Positions 1 through 7,185 of a stretch of DNA of 19,852 nt are shown in pieces. The stretch spans positions 1-19,852 of the forward strand of contig JAZRKT010000069.1 of the NCBI GenBank assembly GCA_045646465.1, written 5' to 3'. A model generated the notes under the pieces. The model made no database searches and was not told where the DNA came from. It worked only from the letters and a program-made list of their open reading frames with translations. Numbering within the stretch: the stretch's first letter is position 1; each line of letters opens with the position of its first letter. The position numbers and the translations under genes were made by a program. Origin of the DNA: UMGS1387 sp045646465 (GTDB taxonomy: Bacteria; Bacillota; Clostridia; Oscillospirales; CAG-382).

Positions 1-2410
1 CATTTACAAATAAGAAATATTTAGGAACCTTATGTTTTGCAATAGATGCATATCCGTATTCCTTCATTTCTTTTTCGTCAGCTGTTTCACCCTTGTGGAG
101 AATTATCCAGGCACAGCATTCTTCACCATATTGTTCATCGGGAACACCAACAACCTGAACATCACGAACCTTAGGATTGGTAAGGTAGAATTCTTCGATT
201 TCTCGTGGGTAAAGGTTTTCACCGCCACGGATAATCATATCCTTAAGTCTACCTGTAACCTTGTAATATCCGTCAGGAGTTCTCATACATATGTCACCGG
301 AATGGAGCCAACCCTCGCTGTCGATAGCCTGCGCTGTTGCTTCGGGCATTTTGTAGTATCCCTTCATAATGTTAAAGCCACGGGCAACAAACTCACCGCT
401 CTGTCCGTCAGGGAGCTCAAGACCTGTTTCAGGGTCAATAATTTTACATTCAACACCGGGGAACGCGCTACCAACAGTTTCAACGCGGTGATCAAGGTCC
501 TCATTTACTTCACCCATAGTACAACCCGGTGAAGCCTCTGTCTGACCATAAACAGAAATGATTTCTCTCATATTCATTTCCACAGATGCACGGCGCATAA
601 GGTCTGCAGGACAGTTAGCACCCGCCATAATGACAACTCTCATATGTCTGAAATCGGTCTTGTCAAAATCGGGGTGCTGCATCATTGCGATAAACATAGT
701 GGGCACACCGTTAAAGGCTGTAATATGCTCCTGATTTATACAGGCGAGAGAAGATTTAGGCGAGAAATAAGGCATAGGACACATAGTTGCGCCGTGAGTC
801 ATCGAAGAAGTCATCGACAGCACCATGCCGAAGCAATGGAACATAGGCACCTGAATCATCATCCGGTCTGCAGTTGATAAATCCATATGGTCGCCGATAT
901 ATTTACCGTTATTTACAACATTGTAGTGTGTAAGCATAACGCCCTTCGGGAAACCTGTAGTACCGGAAGTATACTGCATATTGCAAACATCGTGAATATC
1001 AACCTCGGCAGCCATTCGGTAAATCTTTTCAACCGGAATATCAGATGCTCTCTGCATTGCTTCGTTCCATTCAAGACAACCTGGCATCTTAAAGCCAACC
1101 GTTATTACATTTCTCAGCATAGGAAGCTTCTTACAATGCAAGGGCTTACCGGGAGTTGTGTTTTCGAGCTCAGGACAAAGGCGCTTAATTGCGTCTGCAT
1201 AGTCAGAGTCCTTGAAGGAGTCAATCATAACAAGCGTATGTGTATCCGACTGCTTGAGTAAGTATTCAATCTCGTGAATTTTATAGGCTGTATTTACCGT
1301 TACAAGTACAGCGCCGATTTTTACTGTTGCCCAGAAGGTAAGATACCACTGAGGAATATTTGTAGTCCATATCGCAACGTGGCTTCCCGCCTTAACTCCC
1401 ATTGAAACCAAAGCTCGTGCCACATCGTCAACATCGTCACGGAATTCAGAATATGTTCTTGTGTAATCAAGCGTCGTGTATTTAAAGCAGTACTGGTCAG
1501 GAAATCTGTCAACCATTTCATCAAGCACCTGTGAAAAGGTCTTTTCGATTACAATATCCTTTTTCCAAACATACTTACCTGTACCTGCCTCGTTGTACTG
1601 ACAAGGTTTATAATTCTTATCAGGGTCTCCGAAGGATTCAAGATACTCAGCAAATTGAGGAAAAATAATATCAGGCTCGCCGATTTCTTCCATCCATTTA
1701 GGGTCCCATTCAAGGCTCATATATCCGTCATAGTTTACAGAACGAAGTGCATTCATAACCTCATTGAAAGGAAGCTCACCTTCACCCATAAGCGTATACT
1801 CTATTTTATCATCGTCGTGAATAGCATCCTTCATATGAACGTGCATAACACTTGCACCAAGGTTCTGGATGGATTTTTCCGCCTTTTCACCTGCAACCAT
1901 ACAGGTGTGGTAAACATCCCAAAGAGCACCCAGACTATCGCTAGCAAATGTACCGAGAAGCTCTTTGAGTTTATCAGTATTGGTAAACACACCCATAGTT
2001 TCTACAAGAAGAACAATACCTGCTTCTTCTGCTACAGGAATAAGCTTTTCAAGATTTGAAACAGCCTTTTCTACAGTAGCATCGGCATCTTTGGCGTAAA
2101 CTCTGATATATGGGATTTTCATCGTCTTTGCAATGTCAATACAGTATTCAAGCTCATTAAGCATAGCCTGTTCATCACAGCCCGAAATATCACAGGCAGA
2201 GTCCATACACACAAGGTCAATGCCCGACTCATAGAGCTTCTTTTTTGTAGCTGAGCTGTTATACTTATCAAAAGCACCACCCTTGTCGGCAAAGCCTGTA
2301 TTCGCAAGATCAGTAAGCTCAATACCTGAAAAACCGTACTCCTTGGCTGTGCTTATATATTCATCAAAATCACGGCAATTCCAGCCTTTGATTGAAAATG
2401 AAAGTTTCAT
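1..2410 (-). CDS. TIM-barrel sugar isomerase/epimerase-acyl-CoA synthetase fusion (partial)
   Basis: One open frame of 803 codons runs off the left edge; I followed it through the domain junction with no stop. Residues 1-245 are an AP-endonuclease-2/xylose-isomerase-like TIM barrel. Likely metal ligands are visible: Glu in VETMG, Asp in WDVYH, His in HVHMKD, Glu in SLEWD. After a short linker (about 244-277), the rest is an AMP-forming acyl-CoA/acid ligase: P-loop YTSGTTGFPKG near 480-490, VYGQTEASPG, the SGD motif, and GRLKDMIIRGGENLYP near 720-738. The last 30-50 residues, with the catalytic C-terminal lysine, lie outside the window. I chose ATG 2410 because GGAAAGG lies 9 nt upstream; ATG 2419 abuts that site. 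The gene follows the LeuA-like gene after 21 nt, so it should share the leucine T-box. The ligase would activate a carboxylate with ATP and CoA; its substrate and the barrel's role are unknown. Confidence 0.85.
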   Translation of the reverse strand, partial: MKLSFSIKGWNCRDFDEYISTAKEYGFSGIELTDLANTGFADKGGAFDKYNSSATKKKLYESGIDLVCMDSACDISGCDEQAMLNELEYCIDIAKTMKIPYIRVYAKDADATVEKAVSNLEKLIPVAEEAGIVLLVETMGVFTNTDKLKELLGTFASDSLGALWDVYHTCMVAGEKAEKSIQNLGASVMHVHMKDAIHDDDKIEYTLMGEGELPFNEVMNALRSVNYDGYMSLEWDPKWMEEIGEPDIIFPQFAEYLESFGDPDKNYKPCQYNEAGTGKYVWKKDIVIEKTFSQVLDEMVDRFPDQYCFKYTTLDYTRTYSEFRDDVDDVARALVSMGVKAGSHVAIWTTNIPQWYLTFWATVKIGAVLVTVNTAYKIHEIEYLLKQSDTHTLVMIDSFKDSDYADAIKRLCPELENTTPGKPLHCKKLPMLRNVITVGFKMPGCLEWNEAMQRASDIPVEKIYRMAAEVDIHDVCNMQYTSGTTGFPKGVMLTHYNVVNNGKYIGDHMDLSTADRMMIQVPMFHCFGMVLSMTSSMTHGATMCPMPYFSPKSSLACINQEHITAFNGVPTMFIAMMQHPDFDKTDFRHMRVVIMAGANCPADLMRRASVEMNMREIISVYGQTEASPGCTMGEVNEDLDHRVETVGSAFPGVECKIIDPETGLELPDGQSGEFVARGFNIMKGYYKMPEATAQAIDSEGWLHSGDICMRTPDGYYKVTGRLKDMIIRGGENLYPREIEEFYLTNPKVRDVQVVGVPDEQYGEECCAWIILHKGETADEKEMKEYGYASIAKHKVPKYFLFVN

Positions 2411-2431
2411 TGGATTCATCCTTTCCAAAAG

Positions 2432-3832
2432 TTACGCGTTCTGTTCAAAAACCATCTTATTTACTGCACTTATGTACGCTCTTATGCTTGCCCCGATAAT
2501 GTCTGTGGAAAGTCCGTTACCCGAGTAAACTTTTCCATCGGCTTTAAGCTTAACTATAGCATTTCCGATAGCCTCTGTACCCTGAGTTACCGACTGGATG
2601 CGGAAATCGTCAAGCTCATAGTGACTTCCGAGAATCTGTTCAATAGCAAGGAATGCCGCATCAATCGGACCGTCACCTATACAAACACCTGCGAGTATCT
2701 TGCCGTCCTTTTCAAGCTGTAAATTAGCAGTTGAACTAATAACATTACCGCTGTTTATTACATAAGAAACAAGCTTATAAGTAGCAGGAACCTGCATTGC
2801 GCTGTTGGCAACAATTGCATCAAGCTCACGCAGATTTATGCTCTTCTTTTTGGCTGAATTACTAAATTCCTCGTAAACCTTCTGTAAATCGTCCTCAGAA
2901 AGGTCGTATCCAAGTGAAACAACTGCATCGGAAAGTGTAGAAATATCGGTAAATTCATTAAGTGAATATCCGTCATTGGAATTCTCCTCAGACGAAGAAG
3001 CAGTAGCAAGAGCTTTGCCTTCGCAAATCCATTCAATCTGCTTTGCAACTCTATGAAATTCTGTCAGACTTACATCCACGCCCACTCCGAAAGAGTCTCC
3101 TCTTGCACGAATGATTTTAAGAATTGCTTCAAGTGAAGGAGAATCACACTTGCAGGATGCCGTTTTAATTTCATCTACACCTGACTTTGCTGCGGCAAAT
3201 ACGGTTGAAACCGCCATACCCAGGTTATCCGATGCGTTGATTGCTATTTTCACACCGGAAAGAGCTGAAATATCGTTCTTTAATTTAGTAATAAGCTCAG
3301 CAAATTCCTCCGTGGTTGTCTCGCCGGCAGTATCGCAGAGAGTTACGGTTGTAGCTCCAGCTTCAATTGCAGCAACGATTGCCTTGTTAAGAAAATCGTC
3401 TTCGCTTCGTGTTGAATCAACTGCAACAAATTCAATGTCATTGCATACAGATTTTGCTTTAGATACTAAATCTGAAATCATTTCAAGAATCTTATCCGGC
3501 TTCTTGTGGCAAACATATTCCATCTGAACTGTTGACATAGGAACATTTATCTGAAGTCGTGCTTTTTTTGCATTCTTAACAAGATCAAATGCCTCAGCAG
3601 CACCGTTTTCAGTAAGCGCAACAGGAATACAAACAGTACTGTTTTTTACACAGGAACAGATAGTTCTGACAAGAACGCTGTCGACCTTTGAGCCAGATAC
3701 GGCAGCAAGCTCTATAACAGAAACCTTAAGCTTATCAAGAAGCTTTGCGATTTCAATTTTTTCTTTAAAGCTAAGGTTATATGCTCCTGCAGCCTGTTTA
3801 AGAGTCATGTCGGAAATAATCAGATTTTTCAT
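2432..3832 (-). CDS. Degenerate 2-isopropylmalate/citramalate synthase-like protein
   Basis: The 466-residue protein has the LeuA layout: an HMGL-like TIM barrel (about 1-270), a linker, and a C-terminal LeuA dimer/allosteric domain (about 345-460) with the GDGPIDAAF motif. Family members condense acetyl-CoA with a 2-oxoacid using a divalent metal. Here the key motifs are missing. LRDG is replaced by L11-K12-Q13-A14, so the catalytic Arg and metal-binding Asp are gone. HxHND is replaced by N199-A-S-D-N, removing both metal His. The NGxGERxGN motif is replaced by SCKCDSPS. The SRS and CDTAG segments remain recognisable. It is therefore probably a pseudoenzyme or has a different activity; the retained leucine-binding-type domain suggests regulation or partnering. 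It is the first gene after a leucine-specifier T-box. AGAAAGGA precedes ATG 3832. It could be annotated leuA or cimA, but catalysis is doubtful. Confidence 0.85.
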   Translation of the reverse strand: MKNLIISDMTLKQAAGAYNLSFKEKIEIAKLLDKLKVSVIELAAVSGSKVDSVLVRTICSCVKNSTVCIPVALTENGAAEAFDLVKNAKKARLQINVPMSTVQMEYVCHKKPDKILEMISDLVSKAKSVCNDIEFVAVDSTRSEDDFLNKAIVAAIEAGATTVTLCDTAGETTTEEFAELITKLKNDISALSGVKIAINASDNLGMAVSTVFAAAKSGVDEIKTASCKCDSPSLEAILKIIRARGDSFGVGVDVSLTEFHRVAKQIEWICEGKALATASSSEENSNDGYSLNEFTDISTLSDAVVSLGYDLSEDDLQKVYEEFSNSAKKKSINLRELDAIVANSAMQVPATYKLVSYVINSGNVISSTANLQLEKDGKILAGVCIGDGPIDAAFLAIEQILGSHYELDDFRIQSVTQGTEAIGNAIVKLKADGKVYSGNGLSTDIIGASIRAYISAVNKMVFEQNA

Positions 3833-3864
3833 AGAAATTTTCCTTTCTAAAATGCGAATTTACT

Positions 3865-4128
3865 AAAAAAATAAGTCCCTGAGTATAAACTCAGGGACAG
3901 AAAATTCTGCGGTACCACCCTATTTGCCGTCTTATGACGACCTCTCAACGAATTCAATCAAATTCTGCTCATATAACGGTGAGAACCGTAGCCACTTAAT
4001 AGTATCCGTTCAGCAGCTCTGCTTTGGAACGAGGCTGTGCAAAACCGTACTGTACCGACTTCCACCAAACGCCGGCTCTCTGCAACATCCCGAAGATGCA
4101 CATAATTCCTTCATTGCATTTAAAAGAT
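3865..4128 (-). promoter_or_regulatory. T-box leader, leucine (CUC) specifier
   Basis: The leader carries the T-box core GGGTGGTACCGC (3909-3920), a Stem I with AGAGAG and TTGGTG elements (about 4051-4085), and a terminator hairpin with 10-bp arms (3875-3898) followed by a T-run. The specifier is read as CUC (4031-4033): it is followed by one purine and then TTCC, which pairs with GGAA on the 5' side of lower Stem I, the standard layout. CUC is a Leu codon, which fits the LeuA-like gene 33 nt downstream. Uncharged tRNA-Leu should favour the antiterminator and turn on both downstream genes. The start near 4128 is inferred from the promoter. Confidence 0.9.
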
Positions 4129-4134
4129 GTTAGG

Positions 4135-4163
4135 ATTATATCACACGTATCTTGATTTGTCAA
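4135..4163 (-). promoter_or_regulatory. Consensus sigma-A promoter of the Leu T-box operon
   Basis: TTGACA (4158-4163) and TATAAT (4135-4140) are perfect hexamers with a 17-bp spacer on the minus strand. The promoter lies between the gatB terminator and the T-box, so the LeuA-like/fusion operon has its own strong promoter. Confidence 0.88.
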
Positions 4164-4183
4164 GTACTTTTTTCAAAAAAACT

Positions 4184-4212
4184 AAAAAATGCCCGAAGTT
4201 AGAGCTTCGGGC
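4184..4212 (-). terminator. Terminator of the aspS-gatCAB operon
   Basis: GCCCGAAG and CTTCGGGC arms (4205-4212 and 4191-4198) enclose a 6-nt loop and are followed on the minus strand by ATTTTTTAG. The hairpin starts 7 nt after the gatB stop. Confidence 0.88.
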
Positions 4213-4218
4213 ATAATT

Positions 4219-5661
4219 TTATAAACTATTTACGTAATCAACAAGAATTGTTCTTAGAGTCTGTGGATCACAGTTACCCTTGAGCTCTTTCATACATTTT
4301 CCAAACAGAGCCATAAGTGCTTTTTCCTTACCGCCCTTAAAATCAGCAACAGATTTAGGATCGGCAGCTACCACTTCCTTAACGACCTTATCAATAAGTC
4401 CTGTGTCGTTAGAAATCACAAAGCCGTTTTCCACTGCATACTTTTCGGGCTCCACAAAGGAGTCGTCAAACATAACGGAAAGAATCTTTTTACCGTTAGC
4501 TCTTCCTACCTTACCATCGGAAACAAGCTTTATAAGTGCTCCGAGAGACTTACCGTTAAGTGTGAGCATATCATACGTCATCTGACGTGCGTTAAGAATG
4601 CTCATAACCTCTGAAATCATCCAGTTAGCGGCATCCTTAGCGCTGCCGCAAACGCTGTATGCATCTTCAAAACATTCACAAAGAGCAATACTCTTGGTAA
4701 GCTGTTCAGCATCATATTCGCCAAGACCAAGCTCGTCGATATAACGCGCCTTTTTAACCTCAGGAAATTCAGGTAAAGACTCTTTGATATTATCAAACCA
4801 TTCATCATCGATTACAACAGGCATTACGTTAGGATCGGGAAAATAACGGTAATCCCCCGCTGTTTCCTTACTTCTCATAGCGAAACTCTTGCCTTTGATA
4901 TCATCCCAACGTCGAGTTTCCTGAACAAGCACCTCTGTACCGTTTTCGATAGCATCAATGTGGCGTGCAGTTTCATACTCAATGGCACGCTTTATTGCCT
5001 CAATTGAGTTCATATTTTTCATTTCTGTACGCACACCGAGCTTATCGCTTCCTTCGGGACGAACGGAAAGGTTAACGTCGCATCTCATAGTACCGTGCGC
5101 CATTTCACATTCGGCAACCTTAGCATAACGAAGAAGTGTTTTAAGTCTTTCAAGATATGCTTCTACTTCCTCGGCACTTGAAAGATCGGGCTGGCTGACA
5201 ATTTCGATAAGAGGAACGCTGGTTCTGTTGAAGTCAACGTGAGTAGTATCCTCTCTTATATCGTGAACAAGCTTACCTGCATCTTCTTCCATATGAATCT
5301 GCTTGATGCGAACTCCCTTTTTGCCCTTACTTGTTTCAATCTCAACAAGACCATTAACTGCAACGGGAGCAAACCATTGAGTGGTCTGATAAGCACAAGG
5401 CAAATCGGGATAGTAGTAGCTCTTTTTATCAAAGGTTGTAGTACGGTTAATGTCGCAGTTAAGCATAAGACCCGCCTTCATCCCGAAGTCTACAACTCTC
5501 TTATTTACAACAGGAAGCATACCCGGCATACCGCAGCAGGCAGGACATACGTGAGAGTTAGGCTCAGCACCGTAGGAATGAGCAGAGCAGGAACAGAAGA
5601 TTTTTGAGTTGGTCGCAAGCTCTACGTGAACTTCAAGACCGATGACTGTTTCGTATCTCAT
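4219..5661 (-). CDS. gatB: Aspartyl/glutamyl-tRNA amidotransferase subunit B
   Basis: GatB binds the misacylated tRNA, activates the Asp/Glu side chain with ATP and amidates it with ammonia delivered from GatA. The 480-residue product is full length and looks intact: IGLEVHVEL at the N terminus, a Cys4 zinc site (C23, C25, C39, C42), HMEEDAGKL, RTSVPLIEIV, MRCDVNLSVRP, QETRRWDD and DYRYFPDP, then the C-terminal GatB/YqeY tail domain. ATG 5661 was chosen over the upstream in-frame start at 5712 because the protein begins with the family motif MRYETVIGLEVH and GGAGG sits at 5671-5675. It begins 1 nt after the gatA stop, indicating translational coupling. Confidence 0.96.
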   Translation of the reverse strand: MRYETVIGLEVHVELATNSKIFCSCSAHSYGAEPNSHVCPACCGMPGMLPVVNKRVVDFGMKAGLMLNCDINRTTTFDKKSYYYPDLPCAYQTTQWFAPVAVNGLVEIETSKGKKGVRIKQIHMEEDAGKLVHDIREDTTHVDFNRTSVPLIEIVSQPDLSSAEEVEAYLERLKTLLRYAKVAECEMAHGTMRCDVNLSVRPEGSDKLGVRTEMKNMNSIEAIKRAIEYETARHIDAIENGTEVLVQETRRWDDIKGKSFAMRSKETAGDYRYFPDPNVMPVVIDDEWFDNIKESLPEFPEVKKARYIDELGLGEYDAEQLTKSIALCECFEDAYSVCGSAKDAANWMISEVMSILNARQMTYDMLTLNGKSLGALIKLVSDGKVGRANGKKILSVMFDDSFVEPEKYAVENGFVISNDTGLIDKVVKEVVAADPKSVADFKGGKEKALMALFGKCMKELKGNCDPQTLRTILVDYVNSL

Positions 5662-5662
5662 C

Positions 5663-6859
5663 TTACATTTCCTCCTTAACTGCCATTTCTGCCGCTTCAA
5701 GCAAAGCAGCATCGGAAAATGCCTTACCTACTAACTGCACGCCTCCTGCAACAACCGCAGGAAGTCCTGTAATGGAAGCAGGTGCCGTAAATACGTTTTC
5801 CTTATAGCACATATAAATATCTTTTTTAACCTCAGCCTGAGTATATGAAAGCTTTGAGCAAGCAGGCATAATTACAGCATCATACTCGGCGAAAAGCTTT
5901 GCGAAAGCCTGACAGATTACTCTTCTTGTTCTGAGTGCCTTATCGTATACTTTCATATAGTTTTCGGTTGAAAGAGTATCTGAGCCGAAAAGAATTGCTG
6001 TTTTGAGAAGCTTTCCGAAAGCTTCTGTTCGGCTGTTTGTATAGAGCTCGTCAATATTGGTAAATTTTTCGCTTCTATAGCCATATTTTACACCATCATA
6101 TCTTGAAACGTTGTTGCAAAGCTCAGCACTCATAAGAATGTTCCAGGCAGCTCGTGCCTTTACAATTACATTATCATCCACTTTGCAAACTTCTACGTCG
6201 TTCTTTTCTAGAGCTTTGCAGAATTCTTCAACCCTCTCAGCAACTTCACCGTCTGCCAAAGTCACAAGACTGTTAAGAACTGCAACCTTTTTAACAGTAG
6301 CACTTACTTTTTTTACTCGTTCACAGATGTCTTCAGGAAGACTGGTTCCATCCTTATCATCGTGTCCTGCTATTGTAGAAAGAACTTCACTGCAACCATT
6401 AACGGTCTTGGAAAGAATGCTGACAGTTTCGCCGGAGCAAGCTACAGGAACAGTGCCGTAACGTGAAACAGTTCCGTAAGTGGGTTTGATGCTTACAAGA
6501 CCGCTTTGAGCGGCACTTCTGCGAACAGAGCCATTTACATCAAGACAAACCGCAGCAACAGCATCACCTTCTTCAAGAGCAAGAGATGATGCACTTGCAA
6601 GCTTGCCGTCCTTGGTACAAGCACCGTTATATGAGCTTTCACCCATAAGGTCAAGGGCAAATTCACCAACATCCGTTTTTCCTGAAATAGTATATCCTGC
6701 ATCTTCAAGTCTCGTTACGGCTTCTGAATCAAACAGGCTCATATAACCGTCAAGCATCTTAGAACCCGATGCAGTTGCCATATTCTTTGTAAGAATCATA
6801 TCGTCAACAACGATATTACGATCACTTGCTGATTGGATTTTTGAAGTATAAATTTTCAT
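5663..6859 (-). CDS. gatA: Divergent, N-terminally short GatA amidase-like subunit
   Basis: In GatCAB, GatA hydrolyses glutamine and channels ammonia to GatB, using a Lys-cisSer-Ser triad. This 398-residue product is clearly GatA by position and by segments such as KPTYGTVSRYG, NNVSRYDGVKYGYRS, SRTEAFGK and ASITGLPA. It is about 85 residues shorter than usual and lacks most of the N-terminal region. The catalytic-lysine motif VKDN aligns with V18-D19-D20-M21, so Lys is Asp. The Gly/Ser-rich loop GGSSGGS is replaced by LASASSLAL (87-95). The nucleophile-equivalent Ser111 in NGSVRR remains. Glutaminase activity is thus doubtful. ATG 6859 has GGAGG at 6868-6872; starts further upstream would overlap gatC and add no GatA-like sequence. 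Either this is a structural or ammonia-dependent subunit, or the chemistry is unusual. Confidence 0.88.
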   Translation of the reverse strand: MKIYTSKIQSASDRNIVVDDMILTKNMATASGSKMLDGYMSLFDSEAVTRLEDAGYTISGKTDVGEFALDLMGESSYNGACTKDGKLASASSLALEEGDAVAAVCLDVNGSVRRSAAQSGLVSIKPTYGTVSRYGTVPVACSGETVSILSKTVNGCSEVLSTIAGHDDKDGTSLPEDICERVKKVSATVKKVAVLNSLVTLADGEVAERVEEFCKALEKNDVEVCKVDDNVIVKARAAWNILMSAELCNNVSRYDGVKYGYRSEKFTNIDELYTNSRTEAFGKLLKTAILFGSDTLSTENYMKVYDKALRTRRVICQAFAKLFAEYDAVIMPACSKLSYTQAEVKKDIYMCYKENVFTAPASITGLPAVVAGGVQLVGKAFSDAALLEAAEMAVKEEM

Positions 6860-6875
6860 ATTTTCTTCCTCCCCA

Positions 6876-7157
6876 TTATTCAACAACACGGGGAACACAC
6901 CAATAACCCTCATCCGTTTCGGGTGCAGAGCGTTGGAGATCTTCGCGTGCAAAATTCTGCTTAACAACGTCTTGGCGAACAACAGTCAAAACAGGCATAA
7001 CATGCACCATTCTTGCAACATTTTCGGTATCAATTTCTTCAAGGGTTGCACTATCGGAAAGACGTTCTTCAAAGAAGCAAGTTATATCCTCTTTTTCAGT
7101 TTCGGTAAGGCTGAGCTGATTAAGCAGTTCAAGCCTTCTGAGTGTTTCTCTATCCAT
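6876..7157 (-). CDS. gatC: Aspartyl/glutamyl-tRNA amidotransferase subunit C
   Basis: This 93-residue protein has the normal GatC length and pattern: an N-terminal helix with LELLNQLSLTETE, a central acidic segment, the HVMPVLTVVRQDVV region, and a C-terminal APETDEGYWCVPRVVE tail that packs between GatA and GatB. Its job is to stabilise the GatA-GatB complex. It lies 28 nt after aspS and 16 nt before gatA. AAAGGA precedes ATG 7157. Unlike its neighbour gatA it looks conventional. Confidence 0.93.
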   Translation of the reverse strand: MDRETLRRLELLNQLSLTETEKEDITCFFEERLSDSATLEEIDTENVARMVHVMPVLTVVRQDVVKQNFAREDLQRSAPETDEGYWCVPRVVE

Positions 7158-7185
7158 TAAATCAAGTCCTTTTGTTTTAATATAC

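Noticed and set aside
1..1261. Plus-strand open frames of 77 to 166 codons at the left end
   Set aside because: They lie antisense to the continuous acyl-CoA synthetase frame, which has all family motifs in order.
3924..4133. 69-codon plus-strand open frame
   Set aside because: It is antisense to the leucine T-box leader.
6860..6982. Longer gatA start that would add 41 residues
   Set aside because: The added part overlaps gatC in another frame, does not resemble the GatA N terminus, and the ribosome site is at 6868-6872.
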